Part shown: positions 55,079-63,845 of the stretch, piece by piece
How positions within the stretch are numbered: the stretch's first letter is position 1
How the letters are laid out: the number at the start of each line of letters is the position of its first letter
Origin: Streptomyces sp. NBC_01689
GTDB taxonomy: Bacteria > Actinomycetota > Actinomycetes > Streptomycetales > Streptomycetaceae
Reading direction: 5' to 3'
NCBI RefSeq assembly: GCF_036250675.1
Contig: NZ_CP109592.1
Span: forward strand, 5,394,001 to 5,458,000
DNA: 64,000 bases
The notes under the pieces: model-generated
Database searches by the model: none
The model's input: only the letters and a program-made list of their open reading frames with translations
Told to the model about the DNA's origin: nothing
Translations under genes and position numbers: made by a program

Positions 55079-56503
55079 GTGCCCCGATCTTCCGTGATCG
55101 TCCCGTGCGTGCTGGTTCTCACCCTCACCTCCGCGCTCACCGCGTGCGGCGGCGGGGACGACGCGGCGGGCGCCCCGGGCCTGGGCGACCCGTACTTCCC
55201 GAAGGCGGGCAACGGCGGGTACGACGTCTCGCACTACGCCCTGACCCTCTCCTACGACCCCGGGAGCAGGAAGCTGCGGGGCAGCGCCCGGATCACCGCG
55301 CGGGCGACCCGGGGCCTCGACTCGTTCCACCTCGACCTGAAGGGCCTGGACGTCACCGGTGTCCAGGTCGGCGACCGGGACGCCCGCTGGAGCCGGGCGG
55401 GCCAGGAACTGACGGTGCGTCCGCGCACGGGCCTCGACCGGGGCGAGACGTTCCGCACCACCGTCCGTTACGCGGGCACCCCGGAGACGCTCACCGACCC
55501 GGACGGTTCGCGGGAGGGCTGGCTGCGCACGGCCCGCGGAGCGGTCGCCCTCGGCGAACCGGTCGGCTCGATGACCTGGTTCCCCGGCAACCACCACCCC
55601 TCCGACAAGGCGTCCTACGACATCACGGTCACCGTCCCCAAGGGCCTGAGCGCCGTCTCCAACGGGGAGTTGAGGAGCGTGACGACGGCCGCGGACGGCC
55701 GTAGGACGTTCGCCTGGCACACCGCGGAACCGATGGCGAGCCATGCCGCGACGCTCGCCCTCGGGGCCTACGACATCACCCGCGGCAGGACGAAGGGCGG
55801 TCTGCCCGTGTACGTCGCGGTCGACCCGTCACAGAGCGCGGCGAGCGCGAAGGTGCTGGCCCGCATCCCGGAGGTCATGGACTGGGAGGCGTACAACTTC
55901 GGCCCGTACCCGTTCTCCTCGACCGGTGCCGTCGTCGACCGGCCCGGTGTCGCCGGCTACGCGCTCGAGACCCAGAACCGGCCCTTCTTCCCCGGCGCCC
56001 CCGACATCGGGACGCTGGTCCACGAGCTGGCCCACCAGTGGTTCGGGGACTCCGTCACCCCCGTGTCCTGGCGGGACATGTGGCTCAACGAGGGCTTCGC
56101 CACCTACGCGGAGTGGCTCTGGCAGGAGGACCACGACGGCGACACGGCCGACGAGACCTTCGACGCCCTCTACCGGGGCGACCACCACGACGTCGGCGGC
56201 GCCGTCGCCGCCGTCGACGACAAGGCGGTCTGGGCCTTCCCGCCCGCGAGGCCCCCCGGTCCGGCCCACATCTCCGACAGCCCCGTCTACGAGCGCGGCG
56301 CCATGGTCCTCCACAAGATCCGCAGGACGGTCGGCGACGACACCTTCTACGACATCGTCCAGGGCTGGGCGGCCGCCCACCGCCACGGCAACGCGTCGAC
56401 CGCCGACTTCACGGCGTACGTCGAGAAGAAGGCGCCGGACAAGGACTTCGGGGAGATCTGGAAGGACTGGCTGTACGGCGACGGCAGACCGGCCCGGCCC
56501 TAG
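55079..56503 (+). CDS. M1-family metallopeptidase, lipoprotein
   Basis: 474 aa. A lipoprotein signal ends in LTAC (about residues 17-20). An aminopeptidase-N-like N-terminal domain is followed by the M1 catalytic site: HELAHQWFG (HExxH) near residues 316-324, the third zinc ligand in WLNEGFATYAE, and the catalytic Tyr in the SPVYERGAMVLH region. The usual GAMEN exopeptidase loop is replaced by VAGYALETQNRP. Extracytoplasmic peptide degradation is the likely role. Shorter than classical PepN because it lacks the C-terminal helical domain. Confidence 0.88.
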   Translation: MPRSSVIVPCVLVLTLTSALTACGGGDDAAGAPGLGDPYFPKAGNGGYDVSHYALTLSYDPGSRKLRGSARITARATRGLDSFHLDLKGLDVTGVQVGDRDARWSRAGQELTVRPRTGLDRGETFRTTVRYAGTPETLTDPDGSREGWLRTARGAVALGEPVGSMTWFPGNHHPSDKASYDITVTVPKGLSAVSNGELRSVTTAADGRRTFAWHTAEPMASHAATLALGAYDITRGRTKGGLPVYVAVDPSQSAASAKVLARIPEVMDWEAYNFGPYPFSSTGAVVDRPGVAGYALETQNRPFFPGAPDIGTLVHELAHQWFGDSVTPVSWRDMWLNEGFATYAEWLWQEDHDGDTADETFDALYRGDHHDVGGAVAAVDDKAVWAFPPARPPGPAHISDSPVYERGAMVLHKIRRTVGDDTFYDIVQGWAAAHRHGNASTADFTAYVEKKAPDKDFGEIWKDWLYGDGRPARP

Positions 56504-56619
56504 ACCGGTCCTGCGTCCTCCCGGTCCTGCGTCGGCCCGGTTCTGCGTCGGCCCGTTCTGGACCGGCTCCCGGAACGCGGCGGACGCGTGCGGGCGGGCG
56601 CCCGGGGCAGGGTGGGGGC

Positions 56620-56994
56620 ATGACGACGATCCTCGGTGCCTTCGTCCTCGGCACGCCCGATCCGCCGGCGCTGGCCGACTTCTACCGGGCCCTGCTGGGC
56701 TGGGAGGAGGCCGACCGCGAGCCGGACTGGGTCCGGCTGCGGGCGCCGGAACGGGAACGCCCCGGCCTCAGCTTCCAGCTGGAGACCGGGCACACGCCCC
56801 CCGTGTGGCCGCAGCGCCCGGGAACCCAGCAGATGCAGGCCCATCTGGACCTCCAGGTCGACGACCTGGAGGCGGAGACCGAGCGGGCCCGCGCCCTGGG
56901 CGCGACGCTGGAGGAGTACCAGCCGCAGGAGGACGTACGGGTCCTCCGCGACCCGCACGGCCACCTGTTCTGCCTCTTCCTCCCGGGCGCCTGA
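56620..56994 (+). CDS. VOC (glyoxalase/bleomycin-resistance) family protein
   Basis: 124 aa, one vicinal-oxygen-chelate domain pair: LGAFVLGTPDPPALADFYRALLGWE opens it, MQAHLDLQVDDLEAETERARALGATL follows, and VRVLRDPHGHLFCLF closes it with the metal-region residues. Functions vary (dioxygenase, drug binding), so none is assigned. Its stop lies 4 nt from the stop of the convergent GNAT gene. Confidence 0.88.
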   Translation: MTTILGAFVLGTPDPPALADFYRALLGWEEADREPDWVRLRAPERERPGLSFQLETGHTPPVWPQRPGTQQMQAHLDLQVDDLEAETERARALGATLEEYQPQEDVRVLRDPHGHLFCLFLPGA

Positions 56995-56998
56995 GCGC

Positions 56999-57544
56999 CT
57001 ACGGGGTGCCGGCCCCGCCGGAGCCGGGGGAGCCCAGCGCCTTGCGCAGCACCGCGCACGGACGGCCCAGCCGGAGGTCCTCGCGGTGGTCGATCACCTC
57101 GTACCCGAGGGCGGTCCAGAAGGCGAGGCCCTTGGGGTTGTTGTCGAGGGCGGCGAGGCGCAGTCCGGTGCGGCCCGCGGACCGGAACCGTTCCTCGACA
57201 CCGGCCGCCAGTGCCCTGCCGTATCCCTTGCCGTGCTCGTGCGCGTCCACCAGGAGCAGGCCGATCCACGGGTCCGGGTCCGCCGGGTCGGGGTGGTGCG
57301 CCAGGGTGAGGGCGAACCCGACCAGCCGGCCCCCGCCGCGGGCGAGCAGCAACTCACCTCCCGGCTGGGCCGCCTCCTCGGCGAGCGCCTCCGCGACCTG
57401 CTCCGGACGGATGTCGTCCGGATCGGGGAAGTCGCCGCTCAGGGCGTTGAATTCCCGGTTGGAGACGTGCAGGGCGGTGAGTTCGGTCAGGAGCGGACCC
57501 GGGATGTCGTGGCCGGGGGTGAGGGGCAGGGATTCGAGGATCAC
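56999..57544 (-). CDS. GNAT acetyltransferase
   Basis: 181 aa with a GNAT fold. The acetyl-CoA motif is LVDAHEHGKGYGRALAAGV, and LAALDNNPKGLAFWTALGYEVIDH is the typical end of motif B. The N-terminal part is specific and has no clear homologue in memory. The substrate is unknown. Confidence 0.85.
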   Translation of the reverse strand: MILESLPLTPGHDIPGPLLTELTALHVSNREFNALSGDFPDPDDIRPEQVAEALAEEAAQPGGELLLARGGGRLVGFALTLAHHPDPADPDPWIGLLLVDAHEHGKGYGRALAAGVEERFRSAGRTGLRLAALDNNPKGLAFWTALGYEVIDHREDLRLGRPCAVLRKALGSPGSGGAGTP

Positions 57545-57668
57545 GCGGTGCAGGCTAATCGCCGGACCCGGCTGTGGACGGCTCCGCCCTCGCCGGGCCC
57601 CGCGAAGGGGCTGCCGCCCACCGGACCCGGCCGCCGCCCACCGGACCCGGCACCGTAGCCCGACGGGT

Positions 57669-57700
57669 TCGTCCTCGATGGCCGGACGGGCCGGGGGTGC
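57669..57700. repeat. Dispersed Streptomyces intergenic repeat, copy 2
   Basis: It matches the element at 25569-25599 in the TCGTCCTCGA and CGGACGGGCCGGG blocks. Confidence 0.55.
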
Positions 57701-57715
57701 CCGGGTCGTTCACGC

Positions 57716-57755
57716 GAAGAGCCCCCGGCCCGGCGATGCGGGTCAGGGGCTCTTC
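57716..57755 (-). terminator. Terminator hairpin of the TerD gene
   Basis: The 10-bp stem GAAGAGCCCC / GGGGCTCTTC is about 20-57 nt beyond the TerD stop on the minus strand. An inner GC-rich stem is possible. Confidence 0.6.
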
Positions 57756-57772
57756 CGGCGCGCGGGGACGGA

Positions 57773-58348
57773 TCAGACGCTGACGCCGAAGTCCTGGGCG
57801 ATGCCCGCGAGACCCGACGCGTAGCCCTGGCCGACCGCGCGGAACTTCCACTCCGCGCCGTTGCGGTAGAGCTCGCCGAAGACCATCGCGGTCTCCGTCG
57901 CCGCGTCCTCGGAGAGGTCGTAGCGGGCGATCTCCGTGCCGCCGGCCTGGTTGACGATGCGGATGTAGGCGTTGCGGACCTGGCCGAAGTTCTGCGAGCG
58001 GGTCTCCGCGTCGTAGATGGAGACCGGGAAGACGATCTTGTCGACGTCGGCGGGGAGGCCCGCCAGGTTGACGTTGATCGCCTCGTCGTCGCCCGCGCCC
58101 TCGCCCGTGCGGTTGTCACCGGTGTGGACGATGGTCTGGTCCGGGGTCTGCTTGTTGTTGAAGAAGACGAAGTGGGCGTCCGAGTAGACCTTGCCCTGCT
58201 GGTTGACCGCGATGGCCGAGGCGTCGAGGTCGAAGTCGGTGCCCGTGGTGCTACGGACGTCCCAGCCGAGGCCCACGGTGACGGCGGTCAGGCCCGGAGC
58301 CTCCTTGGTGAGCGAGACGTTGCCACCCTTGGACAGGCTTACAGCCAT
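57773..58348 (-). CDS. TerD-family calcium-binding protein
   Basis: 191 aa TerD domain. [28 protein letters not shown] opens it, [11 protein letters not shown] forms a calcium-binding region, and [19 protein letters not shown] supplies the second acidic site. TerD proteins belong to tellurium and stress resistance systems and influence Streptomyces differentiation. The ATG at 58348 starts the conserved sequence. No ter operon partners are adjacent. Confidence 0.94.
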   Translation of the reverse strand: MAVSLSKGGNVSLTKEAPGLTAVTVGLGWDVRSTTGTDFDLDASAIAVNQQGKVYSDAHFVFFNNKQTPDQTIVHTGDNRTGEGAGDDEAINVNLAGLPADVDKIVFPVSIYDAETRSQNFGQVRNAYIRIVNQAGGTEIARYDLSEDAATETAMVFGELYRNGAEWKFRAVGQGYASGLAGIAQDFGVSV

Positions 58349-58553
58349 TGTTGGGAGTCCCTTCCCTCGTTGCGTACGCGCGGTGTGCCCGTACGGTTGG
58401 GCTTCGTACGGCCACGAAGCTACAGCTACCCCTAAGAACGCCAAGAGGGGTGCCGAAGGTTCCGGCTGTCTTTACTTTCTTTACCTTCGCGTCGAGCGGG
58501 GCCCGCGCGAAAAGTGGGTGACGTGGACCGGACATCCGGGGGACCATGAACCC

Positions 58554-58979
58554 ATGTCCGGTCCCTATGTCATCCGCGGCTCCGTCTCCCTGCCCGAGGC
58601 CGAGCTCATGTGGCGTTTCTCCCGGTCCGGCGGGCCGGGCGGACAGCACGTCAACACCACCGACTCGCAGGTCGAGCTGCGGTTCGACCTCGCGAAGACC
58701 GAGGCGCTGCCCCCGGTCTGGAAGGAGCGGGCGCTCGCCAAGCTGGCCGGGCGGCTCGTCGACGGCGTGATCAGCGTGCGCTCCTCGGAGCACCGTTCGC
58801 AGTGGCGCAACCGCGAGACCGCGGCCGTACGGCTCGCCTCCCTCCTCGCCGAGGCGACGGTGCCGCCCAAGCCGCGCCGGGCCACCCGTATCCCCCGGGG
58901 CATCAACGAGCGACGGCTGCGGGAGAAGAAGCAGCGCTCGGACACCAAGCGCGGGCGCTCCGGGCGCGACTGGGGATGA
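58554..58979 (+). CDS. arfB: Alternative ribosome-rescue factor ArfB (YaeJ-like)
   Basis: 141 aa. The N-terminal release-factor catalytic domain carries GGPGGQHVNTTDSQVEL with the GGQ motif near residues 27-29. A basic, disordered C-terminal tail (RLREKKQRSDTKRGRSGRDWG) follows, as needed to probe the empty mRNA channel. It hydrolyses peptidyl-tRNA on stalled ribosomes. The ATG at 58554 fits the family length. Confidence 0.93.
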   Translation: MSGPYVIRGSVSLPEAELMWRFSRSGGPGGQHVNTTDSQVELRFDLAKTEALPPVWKERALAKLAGRLVDGVISVRSSEHRSQWRNRETAAVRLASLLAEATVPPKPRRATRIPRGINERRLREKKQRSDTKRGRSGRDWG

Positions 58980-59075
58980 GCTCGCGCGCCGTGGACCGCC
59001 GCCCCGGCGGCCGCCGCGCGAAACGCCCGGCACCGTACGCGTATTGAGCGACGGGCCGAGTCGACCACTCGTGGC

Positions 59076-59081
59076 TACGCT
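59076..59081 (+). promoter_or_regulatory. -10 element TACGCT upstream of the 93-aa gene
   Basis: TACGCT ends 6 nt before the ATG at 59088. A short GGGGA in the gap is too close for normal initiation, so a leaderless transcript is possible. Confidence 0.45.
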
Positions 59082-59087
59082 CGGGGA

Positions 59088-59369
59088 ATGGACGGAAATG
59101 AGGACAGAGCGCATCTGGAGTGGTGGGCCAACCGATCGAGCTGCCTGGCACGGATCCCCGTCCGGCTGGCCGCCGGGCCCGGCTCACGGGCGTGGGAAGC
59201 CGTCGTCTCGCCGCCGCTGGACAGGGGCGCGCGGGAGGACATGCAGTTCCTGATCGAGGCCAGCCCGTACTTCACCCTTCGCTTCGGCGACGATTCCGTG
59301 ACCGAGGTCGAGGTGGAGCGGGCGGGAGACCCCGGCCGGCTGCGGCTGAGCGCCGTGCCGGAGGCCTGA
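59088..59369 (+). CDS. Small conserved protein of unknown function
   Basis: 93 aa, soluble and acidic. HLEWWANRSSCLARIP is near the N-terminus and FLIEASPYFTLRFGDDSVTEVEVE near the end. No domain is recognised. Its composition and start context suggest a real gene. No operon partner is evident. Confidence 0.65.
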   Translation: MDGNEDRAHLEWWANRSSCLARIPVRLAAGPGSRAWEAVVSPPLDRGAREDMQFLIEASPYFTLRFGDDSVTEVEVERAGDPGRLRLSAVPEA

Positions 59370-59993
59370 CGTCCCGTCCGGCGCCCGCGGTCCCGTCGGT
59401 CCACCGACGGAACGAAGGACCGCGGGCCCGGCGGGGCGAGGCGGCGGATGAGCGACAGCGAATTCCGAAGGGGAACCGCGAGAACCGCGAGAACCCTGAG
59501 AACGACGCCGGGACGGGCCGGAAAACGGGCCGGAACGCGGACGGGAACACGTCCCGGAACACCCCCCGGAATGCGAAAGCGAATCAATTCGAAGGCGCCG
59601 CGACGAGCCGCGTGACGAACGGCGCGACGACCCGCGCAAGGGGCCCGCGACGACTCGCGCGGAAGGATCGCGCGACGAACGGCGTAGGGGACGGCAACGA
59701 ATTCCGCACCGGGCGATACGCATCGCGTCGCGGCCGTCCGCGGGCCGTCGCCCACCGCGTGCCCGGCCCGCCCGCGGAGGCCACGACGCCGCCCAGGAGG
59801 CCTGACCCGGGCTCAGCCGGGCGGACTCCGGCGGGATCGGGAATCCCGGCGGCCTGCTGACGACGGCCGCCGACCGGGTGCGGCGCCGTGTCCGGGGCGG
59901 TCCCCGACGATCTGTCAGGGCCCGGCACGGCGGCGGGAGGCCCGTGGAGGCGCTCCTCGCGGCCGGCGCCGGAGGGTGATCTCCGGCGGACCG
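59370..59993. other. Long intergenic region, low-complexity
   Basis: It contains short repeats such as GAACCGCGAGAACCGCGAG and GCGACGA units. Long frames exist only because of GC bias, and none has a recognisable product or start signal. Confidence 0.45.
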
Positions 59994-60557
59994 TCAGCCC
60001 AATTGGCGGTAGCGCCCCTTGAAGTGCACCAGCGGCCCCCCGTCGGCGCTGGGCACCGACGCCGTCAGCACCCGCCCGACGACGAGGGTGTGGTCACCGG
60101 CGGTGACCCGCTGCTCGGTGCGGCACTCCAGGGTCGCCAGGGCGCCGCCCACCAGGGGCGCCCCGGCCGCCTCGCCGCGCGTGTACGGGATGTCCTCGAA
60201 GAGCAGACGGTCGCTGATGCGGCCCTTCATGGCGAAGCGGCCCGCGATGTGGCGCTGGCTCTCGGCGAGCACGGAGACGCCCCACAGGGGCTGCTCGTCG
60301 AGGAGGTCGTCCATGCGGGAGCCCTCGCGCAGGCTGACGAGCACCAGCGGCGGGTCCAGGGAGACGGACACGAACGCCGTCGCCGTCATGCCGACGTCCT
60401 CGCCGCCGGGGCCCTCCGGATCCAGCGCGGGCTCGTGCGCGGTCACCAGGACCACGCCCGCGGCCAGCCGGGACATGGCCGCGCGGAACTCGTCGTTGCT
60501 CACCCCCTCAGCATGCACGGAGGGAGCGGAGGGAACGGCAGGGGGAGTGTTCAGCAC
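59994..60557 (-). CDS. Flavin reductase family protein
   Basis: 187 aa of the flavin-reductase-like (split-barrel) family. FRAAMSRLAAGVVLVTA opens the domain, GMTATAFVSVSLDPPLVLVSL is the FMN-binding hallmark, and HFKGRYRQLG closes it. It probably supplies reduced flavin to a monooxygenase; no partner gene adjoins. The GTG start lies 6 nt after a -10 element. Confidence 0.9.
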   Translation of the reverse strand: MLNTPPAVPSAPSVHAEGVSNDEFRAAMSRLAAGVVLVTAHEPALDPEGPGGEDVGMTATAFVSVSLDPPLVLVSLREGSRMDDLLDEQPLWGVSVLAESQRHIAGRFAMKGRISDRLLFEDIPYTRGEAAGAPLVGGALATLECRTEQRVTAGDHTLVVGRVLTASVPSADGGPLVHFKGRYRQLG

Positions 60558-60563
60558 GCCGAA

Positions 60564-60569
60564 ACGCTA
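60564..60569 (-). promoter_or_regulatory. -10 element TAGCGT of the flavin reductase gene
   Basis: TAGCGT on the minus strand ends 6 nt before the GTG start; there is no Shine-Dalgarno sequence, so the transcript is probably leaderless. Confidence 0.5.
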
Positions 60570-60669
60570 GTCTCCGACCCGGGACGTCCACATCGGACCT
60601 CGGGCCGAGCCAGGTCCTAGGTCCCAGGACGGACACAACCGCTCACAGTGTCTGCACGGCATCTAAATA

Positions 60670-60686
60670 TGTGTTCAGTTAACACA
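60670..60686. promoter_or_regulatory. Inverted repeat TGTGTT-N5-AACACA upstream of cdgB
   Basis: A 6-bp perfect inverted repeat with a 5-nt centre, in an AT-rich stretch 244-260 nt upstream of cdgB. It could be a regulator site for cdgB or the flavin reductase gene. Confidence 0.45.
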
Positions 60687-60727
60687 CGGGGAAAATGCAG
60701 AAACCCCACTCAATTGTTCATCTTACG

Positions 60728-60745
60728 CTGTGACTTGAGTCACAG
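60728..60745. promoter_or_regulatory. Crp-type site (TGTGA-N6-TCACA) upstream of cdgB
   Basis: CTGTGACTTGAGTCACAG is a perfect 8-bp inverted repeat around TG. It contains TGTGA-N6-TCACA, identical to the Crp/CAP consensus half-sites, and GTG-N6-CAC, the motif reported for Streptomyces Crp. It is 185-202 nt upstream of the cdgB ATG. Confidence 0.65.
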
Positions 60746-60840
60746 GTGCCATATTTTGTTGACCCTGTGTACCGAGTGGGCAGCGCGCTGTGATTCAGTG
60801 GCGGGGAAGCCATGCAGGAAGCTACCAACCAGTACGCGTA

Positions 60841-60880
60841 AGAGAACCCAGGTACAGGGAACCGGTACAGAGAACCAGGT
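60841..60880 (+). repeat. Short direct repeats in the cdgB 5' region
   Basis: GAGAACC and GGTAC blocks alternate three times in about 40 nt, just upstream of the cdgB ribosome-binding region. Their role is unknown. Confidence 0.4.
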
Positions 60881-60929
60881 ACGCCGAAGACAACCCTGGA
60901 GTTGCTGCGAGGTCTCGAGGGGAGGGCGA

Positions 60930-62621
60930 ATGGATACCGAGTCGGAGCCCTACGTCCGTCTTGCGACCCTGCGGCAGCTGCATCAGGTGATGGCGGACAT
61001 GAACACCGCGCGGAGCCTCGCGGACACGCTGCAGACCGTCGCCGACGGCGTGGTCACGGGCCTCGGCTACGAGCTGGCGTGCGTCAATCTCGTACGCCCC
61101 GACGGCGACCTCGTGGCCGCCGCGCTCGCCGGCAACTCCGCCGCCGAGGCGCTCATCACCGGCCGGGTCGGCTCCCGCGCCTCCTGGGACCGCCGGCTCG
61201 CCATGGGCGAGGCCTGGGGCGATCTGCGTTTCATACCGCACACCGAGGGCTGGGTCCTCGACGACGACGACGTACCGCAGTGGTACACCGACGGCCCCGC
61301 GCCCCGCTTCGAGGACGAGTGGCACCCCTCCGACCGCCTCTTCGCGCCGATGTACACCCCCGGCGTCGGCGGCAACACGGGCGAACTGATCGGCGTCCTG
61401 TCGGTGGACCGGCCGCGCAACGGGCGGCAGCCCGGCGCCTGGGGCCGCGAAGCCCTGCAGATGTACGCCTTCCAGGCCGCGATAGCCATCAGCAACGCGC
61501 GTCTGCGGGCCAACATGCAGCGCGCCCTGGTCCGCCTGGAGCGCGAGCAGCAGGCCCTGCGCGCCAGCGAGGAGAGCTTCCGCCAGGCCTTCGAGTACGC
61601 GCCCTCGGGCATGGCCATCGCCGAGATGGGCGGCGACCAGCACGGCCGCATCCTGCGCACCAACGACGCCCTGTGCCGTCTGCTCGGCCGCCCCGCCTCC
61701 GCGATGCGCCGCTACTCGTTCTCCGACCTCGTGCACCCCGAGGACATCGGCACCCTGCTGCGCACCTCGGCCGAGGGCGGCCGCGCCGAGCTCAGGCTCG
61801 GGCGCCGCGACGGCACCTACGTGTGGGTCTCGCTGCGCAACTCCGTCGTCGCGGACGCCGCCGACGGCCCGCGCTTCCTGCTCACGCACGTCGAGGACAT
61901 AGAGGAGCGCAAGCGCCGCGAGCTGCAGCTCGCCCACCGCGCCTCGCACGACTCGCTCACCGGCCTGCCGAACTCGGCGGAGCTGCGCTCCCGCCTCGGC
62001 GCCCGGCTGTGCCAGCGCCCGCAGGCCCTGCAGCCCGGCGCGGTCGAGTCGCTGGACGCCGCCTACGGTCACGGACCGTACGCGGAGCAGCCGGCCGAGC
62101 ACGGCGCCTTCGACGGGCACGCCGCGGCGCACGGCTTCGACTTCCGGCCGGGCACGGCGGCGTACGACGCCTTCGACCACCATGTGCACACCGTCGCGCC
62201 CGAGGGTGAGACGGACGACGGGGCCAAGGGGCTCGCGGTGCTCTTCTGCGACCTGGACGGCTTCAAGTCGATCAACGACCGGTTCGGTCACAACGCGGGC
62301 GACGCCGTGCTCATCGAGGTCGCCCGGCGCCTGACCAACGGCGTCCGCGACGGCGACACGGTCGCCCGGCTCGGCGGTGACGAGTTCGTGGTGCTCGCCG
62401 ACGGCCTCGGCCGGGCGGACGCCGCGGACCTCGCCGTACGGCTGCGGAACGCGATCATCCCGCCGATCCGGGTCGACGGCCGGGCGGTCCGGGTGGGCGC
62501 CAGCTTCGGCATCGGATGGGCACACTGCGGCATGACGGCGGACGAGGTCTTGAAATCCGCTGACGAACGGATGTACGTGGAGAAACGTTCTCGTCCCAAA
62601 CAGCATCGGCGTGCCGGATAA
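60930..62621 (+). CDS. cdgB: Diguanylate cyclase CdgB (GAF-PAS-GGDEF)
   Basis: 563 aa, no membrane helix. A GAF domain (about residues 10-190) is followed by a PAS domain with PAC motif (about 210-330; FRQAFEYAPSGMAIAEM, LVHPEDI) and a C-terminal GGDEF domain with intact LGGDEFVVL near residue 482. The GGDEF domain contains an Ala/His-rich insert. It makes c-di-GMP, which controls BldD and development. The domain order and place match S. coelicolor CdgB (SCO4281, from memory), a known BldD target. GGGGAGGG precedes the ATG. Confidence 0.93.
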   Translation: MDTESEPYVRLATLRQLHQVMADMNTARSLADTLQTVADGVVTGLGYELACVNLVRPDGDLVAAALAGNSAAEALITGRVGSRASWDRRLAMGEAWGDLRFIPHTEGWVLDDDDVPQWYTDGPAPRFEDEWHPSDRLFAPMYTPGVGGNTGELIGVLSVDRPRNGRQPGAWGREALQMYAFQAAIAISNARLRANMQRALVRLEREQQALRASEESFRQAFEYAPSGMAIAEMGGDQHGRILRTNDALCRLLGRPASAMRRYSFSDLVHPEDIGTLLRTSAEGGRAELRLGRRDGTYVWVSLRNSVVADAADGPRFLLTHVEDIEERKRRELQLAHRASHDSLTGLPNSAELRSRLGARLCQRPQALQPGAVESLDAAYGHGPYAEQPAEHGAFDGHAAAHGFDFRPGTAAYDAFDHHVHTVAPEGETDDGAKGLAVLFCDLDGFKSINDRFGHNAGDAVLIEVARRLTNGVRDGDTVARLGGDEFVVLADGLGRADAADLAVRLRNAIIPPIRVDGRAVRVGASFGIGWAHCGMTADEVLKSADERMYVEKRSRPKQHRRAG

Positions 62622-62749
62622 GTCACAGGTCAGTGGGTTGATGCGGTGAAGGCCACCCGTTTGGCCCCCTGGGAGCGGGTAGGCTCGCCCTTCACGTGCT
62701 TCATTTCGTGGACCGCATCTGTACCGCACCTGTTGAGGAGTACCTAGGG

Positions 62750-63760
62750 ATGACGCCCGGCAGCAACGGCGCGAGCACGCCCGAGGACGACGACCCGTTC
62801 GGCTACCTGTACGCCGACGGTCAGGCCAACGGCGCCACCCCGCCCAGCGGAGGCGGCGGCTACGGCTACCCGGGCTCGGTCAACCGGGTGCGAGCGGTCG
62901 GCGAACGCCAGTACGGACAGCAGCAGAACGGTTACGGCCAGCAGCAGGCCGCCGCGCCCACCGCGCCCTACGGCCAGGCTCCGCAGCAGGGTGCGTACGG
63001 TCAGCCGGCCGCCTACGGCCAGCCCACCCAGCAGCAGCCCGGCTACGGCCGTCCGAACGCGCACCACTCGGCGCCCGAGACGGCCCCCGGCGGTGCGCCC
63101 GCCTCCCGGCAGTCGGCCGGCGGCGGCCGCGGTCGCGGCCCCAACACCAAGGGCCTCCTGATCGGCGCGATCGCCGTCGTCGCGGCCGTCGTCATCGGCA
63201 TCGGCATCGCGATGATGGGCGGCGACTCGAACGACGGCAAGAGCGACGACGCGGCGGGCTCGTCCCCGCAGGCCTCGCAGAGCGCCTCGGCGAGCGCGTC
63301 GGCCAGTGAGCCGGGCGGTTCCGAGGCGGAGCTGCCGAAGATCGACGCGAAGGCGCTGAACCTGGGCGCCGGTGTCTCCACGGCGTCGGACGTCCCGGGC
63401 GCCAAGTCCGACGGCGGCACCTATGTCAGCGGCCTCAACGCACCCGGGGCGCAGGTCACCTGGACCGTGAACGGCATCCCCGAGAACGGCGACTACACCC
63501 TCTTCGCGCGCTACAGCACGGCCGGCGCCGACGCGAAGATGACGCTCACGATCAACGGGAAGGTGTTCGGCAGCAAGCTGAACATGACCAACTTCACGGG
63601 CGCGGCCGACGGTGACTTCGCGAAGGGCTGGACGAAGACCTACGCGTATCCCACCCTCACCAAGGGCACCAACACGATCTCCATCTCCTGCGGGGACGGC
63701 GACAGTTGCAACGTCCTGCTCGACCAGCTCTCGCTGAAAAAGGGTCAGGTCAAGAACTAG
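62750..63760 (+). CDS. Membrane-anchored protein with CBM-like extracellular domain
   Basis: 336 aa. A Gly/Gln/Tyr-rich cytoplasmic region of about 130 residues with PYGQ / GYGQQQ repeats is followed by one membrane helix (GLLIGAIAVVAAVVIGIGIAMM, about 136-157). A Ser-rich linker leads to a beta-sandwich that resembles carbohydrate-binding module family 35/6 (VTWTVNGIPENGDYTLFARYST, GTNTISISCGDGDSCNVLLDQLSL). It probably binds a surface glycan. GAGGAG precedes the ATG. It follows cdgB by 128 nt. Confidence 0.82.
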   Translation: MTPGSNGASTPEDDDPFGYLYADGQANGATPPSGGGGYGYPGSVNRVRAVGERQYGQQQNGYGQQQAAAPTAPYGQAPQQGAYGQPAAYGQPTQQQPGYGRPNAHHSAPETAPGGAPASRQSAGGGRGRGPNTKGLLIGAIAVVAAVVIGIGIAMMGGDSNDGKSDDAAGSSPQASQSASASASASEPGGSEAELPKIDAKALNLGAGVSTASDVPGAKSDGGTYVSGLNAPGAQVTWTVNGIPENGDYTLFARYSTAGADAKMTLTINGKVFGSKLNMTNFTGAADGDFAKGWTKTYAYPTLTKGTNTISISCGDGDSCNVLLDQLSLKKGQVKN

Positions 63761-63845
63761 GTCGTGTCCGCAGAGTCTCGTCCGCCCGGACCGGGCGGCG
63801 GGACGCGGACCGGCCCCCTGTGCGGCCGCTGCCGCGTGACGGCGC

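Noticed and set aside
59370..59993. Long frames across the 59.4-60.0 kb gap
   Set aside because: They have repetitive Arg/Gly/Asn-rich products, no start signals and no recognisable family.
60728..60745. BldD box upstream of cdgB
   Set aside because: The palindrome does not have the spacing of the BldD consensus (one nucleotide too short between AC and GT); a Crp-type site fits better.
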